From assembly GCA_902767285.1 (NCBI GenBank), contig CACXHC010000082.1, positions 1 to 7,557 on the forward strand: DNA of 7,557 nucleotides. Direction: 5' to 3'. The position numbers and the translations under genes were made by a program. Origin of the DNA: an uncultured Ruminococcus sp. Its GTDB lineage: Bacteria; Bacillota; Clostridia; Oscillospirales; Acutalibacteraceae. Positions 6,127-7,557 of this stretch are shown here, piece after piece (the first letter of the stretch is position 1; every line of letters begins with the position of its first letter). The notes beneath the pieces were generated by a model, which made no database searches, had not been told where the DNA came from, and was given only the letters and a program-made list of their open reading frames with translations.

Positions 6127-6133
6127 CCACCTT
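6127..6133 (-). promoter_or_regulatory. Ribosome binding site fixing the lipoprotein start
   Basis: AAGGTGG on the minus strand lies 8 bases before the ATG at 6118. An in-frame GTG at 6130 would add four residues, but it lies inside this binding site and so cannot be the start. Confidence 0.8.
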
Positions 6134-6148
6134 TATGATTTTTTATAT

Positions 6149-6177
6149 ATTATACTGCATTATTATGTTGATTGCAA
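6149..6177 (-). promoter_or_regulatory. Sigma-A promoter of the PASTA lipoprotein gene
   Basis: On the minus strand, TTGCAA (6172-6177) is followed after 17 bases by a perfect TATAAT (6149-6154). The start is expected near 6142, leaving a short leader of about 24 bases that contains the ribosome binding site. Confidence 0.75.
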
Positions 6178-6209
6178 CTTTTTTGTTGAACTAAAATTCG
6201 TGTAAAAAC

Positions 6210-6238
6210 TGGACGTTTCTCGAAAAAAATGATATAAT
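6210..6238 (+). promoter_or_regulatory. Extended -10 promoter of the feoAB fusion
   Basis: A perfect TATAAT (6233-6238) is preceded by TGA, giving the extended -10 form TGNTATAAT. TGGACG (6210-6215) is a partial -35 at 17-base spacing. The start is expected near 6245, inside the inverted repeat at 6239-6255. Confidence 0.75.
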
Positions 6239-6255
6239 AGCATACGCAATATGCT
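6239..6255 (+). promoter_or_regulatory. Inverted repeat at the feo transcription start, candidate operator
   Basis: AGCATA (6239-6244) and TATGCT (6250-6255) are perfect inverted arms around CGCAA, abutting the -10 and covering the predicted start site. A repressor bound here would block initiation, and an iron-responsive regulator is the natural suspect upstream of feo. The arms do not match a Fur or DtxR consensus that I know, so the regulator is unassigned. Confidence 0.45.
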
Positions 6256-6284
6256 GAGATATGGTCGAAAAGGAGATTTTTTTG

Positions 6285-7557
6285 ATGACATTAGATGAAC
6301 TGGAAATCGGTCAAACGGCAAAAGTTACAAAAATTGGCGGTGACGGAGCATTACGACAGCATTTTCTTGATATGGGTCTTATTCCCGAAACAAAAGTTAC
6401 AATAGTTAAATATGCACCAATGGGCGACCCGATTGAACTGAAACTTCATGGATATGAACTTACTTTACGAAAGGAAGATGCTTCTAAAATAGAGATAAAC
6501 TCTGTGAGTAAAGAGGAAATTTTGTCACAAAAAAAATCCGATAAGAGAATTACTCATCACCCCGGACTCGGTGAAGGCGGAAAATTTCACCCCAAAGGTT
6601 CAGGAACTCCGCTCCCCGAAGATACTTTGTTAACATTTGCATTGGTAGGCAATCAAAATTGTGGAAAAACCACTTTGTTTAATCGTCTAACAGGTTCAAA
6701 ACAGCACGTCGGAAATTTTCCCGGAGTTACCGTAGACCGCAAAGACGGTATAATAAAAGGTCATTCGAATACTCGAATAACTGATTTACCCGGAATTTAC
6801 TCTATGTCGCCATACAGCAGTGAAGAAATAGTTTCACGAAATTTTGTTCTTGAGGAAAAACCTCATGCAATAATAAATATTCTCGATGCAACCAATATTG
6901 AACGAAATCTTTATCTTACAATGCAGCTTCTTGAAATGAATATTCCGATGGTTGTAGCCTTGAATATGATGGACGAACTTACGTCAAACGGCGGAAGTAT
7001 CGATATAAACGAAATGGAAAAGATCCTCGGTGTTCCTGTTGTTCCGATTTCTGCGGCAAAAAATGAGGGAATAGATGAGCTTATCGACCATGCTCTTCAT
7101 ATAGCGATATATCAAGAAAAGCCAATGCGACAGGATTTTTGCGATAAAACGCACAACGGCGGAGCGGTACACCGCTGTTTGCACGGAATATGTCATCTTA
7201 TAGAAGACCACGCCGAGCGAGCCGAACTTCCGCTGAGATTTTCCGCAAGCAAAGTTGTCGAAGGTGACGAACAAATTCTGTCAAAACTTTCTTTGGAAGA
7301 ACAAGAAAGAGAAATGATAGAATATATTGTTCTGCAAATGGAAAAGGAGAGAGGTCTTGACCGAAGTGCCGCTATTGCCGATATGCGTTTTTCCTTTATT
7401 CTGAAACTTTGTTCCGACACCGTAACAAAGCCCGTTGAAAGCAAGGAGCGGGCAAGAAGCCGAAAAATAGACTCGATACTTACGGGAAAATATACGGCTA
7501 TTCCATTGTTTATTTTGATAATGTCGCTTGTTTTTTTGCTGACATTTAATGTTATAG
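6285..7557 (+). CDS. feoB: FeoA-FeoB fusion ferrous iron transporter (3' end cut by window)
   Basis: The product imports Fe(II) across the cytoplasmic membrane. The ATG at 6285 follows AAAAGGAG by 9 bases, and 424 residues are visible with no stop before the edge. Residues 1-72 are an SH3-like FeoA domain (LDELEIGQTAKVTKIGG, FLDMGLIPETKV, MGDPIELKLHGYELTLRKED). A charged His/Gly-rich linker (73-115, RITHHPGLGEGGKFHPKG) joins it to the FeoB G domain: G1 GNQNCGKTT (122-130), switch Thr T149 in FPGVTVD, G3 DLPG (167-170), G4 NMMD (227-230) and G5 SAAK (256-259). An acidic regulatory region (about 275-395) follows, then the first membrane helix (about 404-424). FeoA-FeoB fusions are known in anaerobes. 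G1 carries Gln where many FeoB proteins have Pro; the K and T that bind nucleotide are intact. The rest of the gate and transmembrane domain lies beyond the window. Confidence 0.95.
   Translation, partial: MTLDELEIGQTAKVTKIGGDGALRQHFLDMGLIPETKVTIVKYAPMGDPIELKLHGYELTLRKEDASKIEINSVSKEEILSQKKSDKRITHHPGLGEGGKFHPKGSGTPLPEDTLLTFALVGNQNCGKTTLFNRLTGSKQHVGNFPGVTVDRKDGIIKGHSNTRITDLPGIYSMSPYSSEEIVSRNFVLEEKPHAIINILDATNIERNLYLTMQLLEMNIPMVVALNMMDELTSNGGSIDINEMEKILGVPVVPISAAKNEGIDELIDHALHIAIYQEKPMRQDFCDKTHNGGAVHRCLHGICHLIEDHAERAELPLRFSASKVVEGDEQILSKLSLEEQEREMIEYIVLQMEKERGLDRSAAIADMRFSFILKLCSDTVTKPVESKERARSRKIDSILTGKYTAIPLFILIMSLVFLLTFNVI

Noticed and set aside
6984..7444. Minus-strand frames opposite feoB
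   Set aside because: They are antisense to the continuous FeoA-FeoB reading frame, which carries all G motifs, and have no domain of their own.

Overview
The window looks like chromosomal DNA of an anaerobic, spore-forming member of the Clostridia, possibly an Oscillospirales/Ruminococcus-like lineage. The evidence is AT-rich intergenic DNA, an oxygen-sensitive class III ribonucleotide reductase under NrdR-type operators, a SipL-like spore-coat morphogenetic protein behind a sigma-E-like promoter, and a FeoA-FeoB ferrous iron transporter. The lineage assignment is inference; no rRNA or marker gene is present.

Layout: (1) 1-61 is a strongly palindromic A/T-rich element just past the nrdD stop codon. 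(2) 94-2442, minus strand, is nrdD, encoding anaerobic ribonucleoside-triphosphate reductase. (3) 2443-2930 is a divergent control region. It holds a consensus-like nrdD promoter, four NrdR-like boxes in two pairs (both with 32-bp spacing), three copies of a short ATGGTTATG repeat, and a sigma-E-type promoter facing the other way. (4) 2931-4460, plus strand, is a SPOCS/DUF3794 plus LysM protein resembling SipL of Clostridioides difficile, followed by a hairpin. (5) 4627-5028, plus strand, is a tRNA cluster, His(GTG)-Lys(TTT)-Gln(TTG), behind a perfect sigma-A promoter. It has a terminator-like hairpin between Lys and Gln and a strong terminator at the end. (6) 5033-6118, minus strand, is a lipoprotein with two PASTA domains, Ser/Glu/Lys/Pro-rich linkers and an unrecognised C-terminal domain. 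(7) 6119-6284 is a divergent promoter region with an inverted repeat at the feo start site. (8) 6285 to the window end, plus strand, is a FeoA-FeoB fusion cut off at its first membrane helix.

The genes do not form one pathway. They are housekeeping and developmental units of an anaerobe: dNTP synthesis, coat assembly, decoding, a cell-surface lipoprotein and iron uptake. No mobile element, CRISPR array, phage gene or clear defence or biosynthetic system is visible. The most informative parts are regulatory (the doubled NrdR pairs, the sigma-E promoter, the feo inverted repeat) and the kinase-free PASTA lipoprotein with its orphan C-terminal domain.
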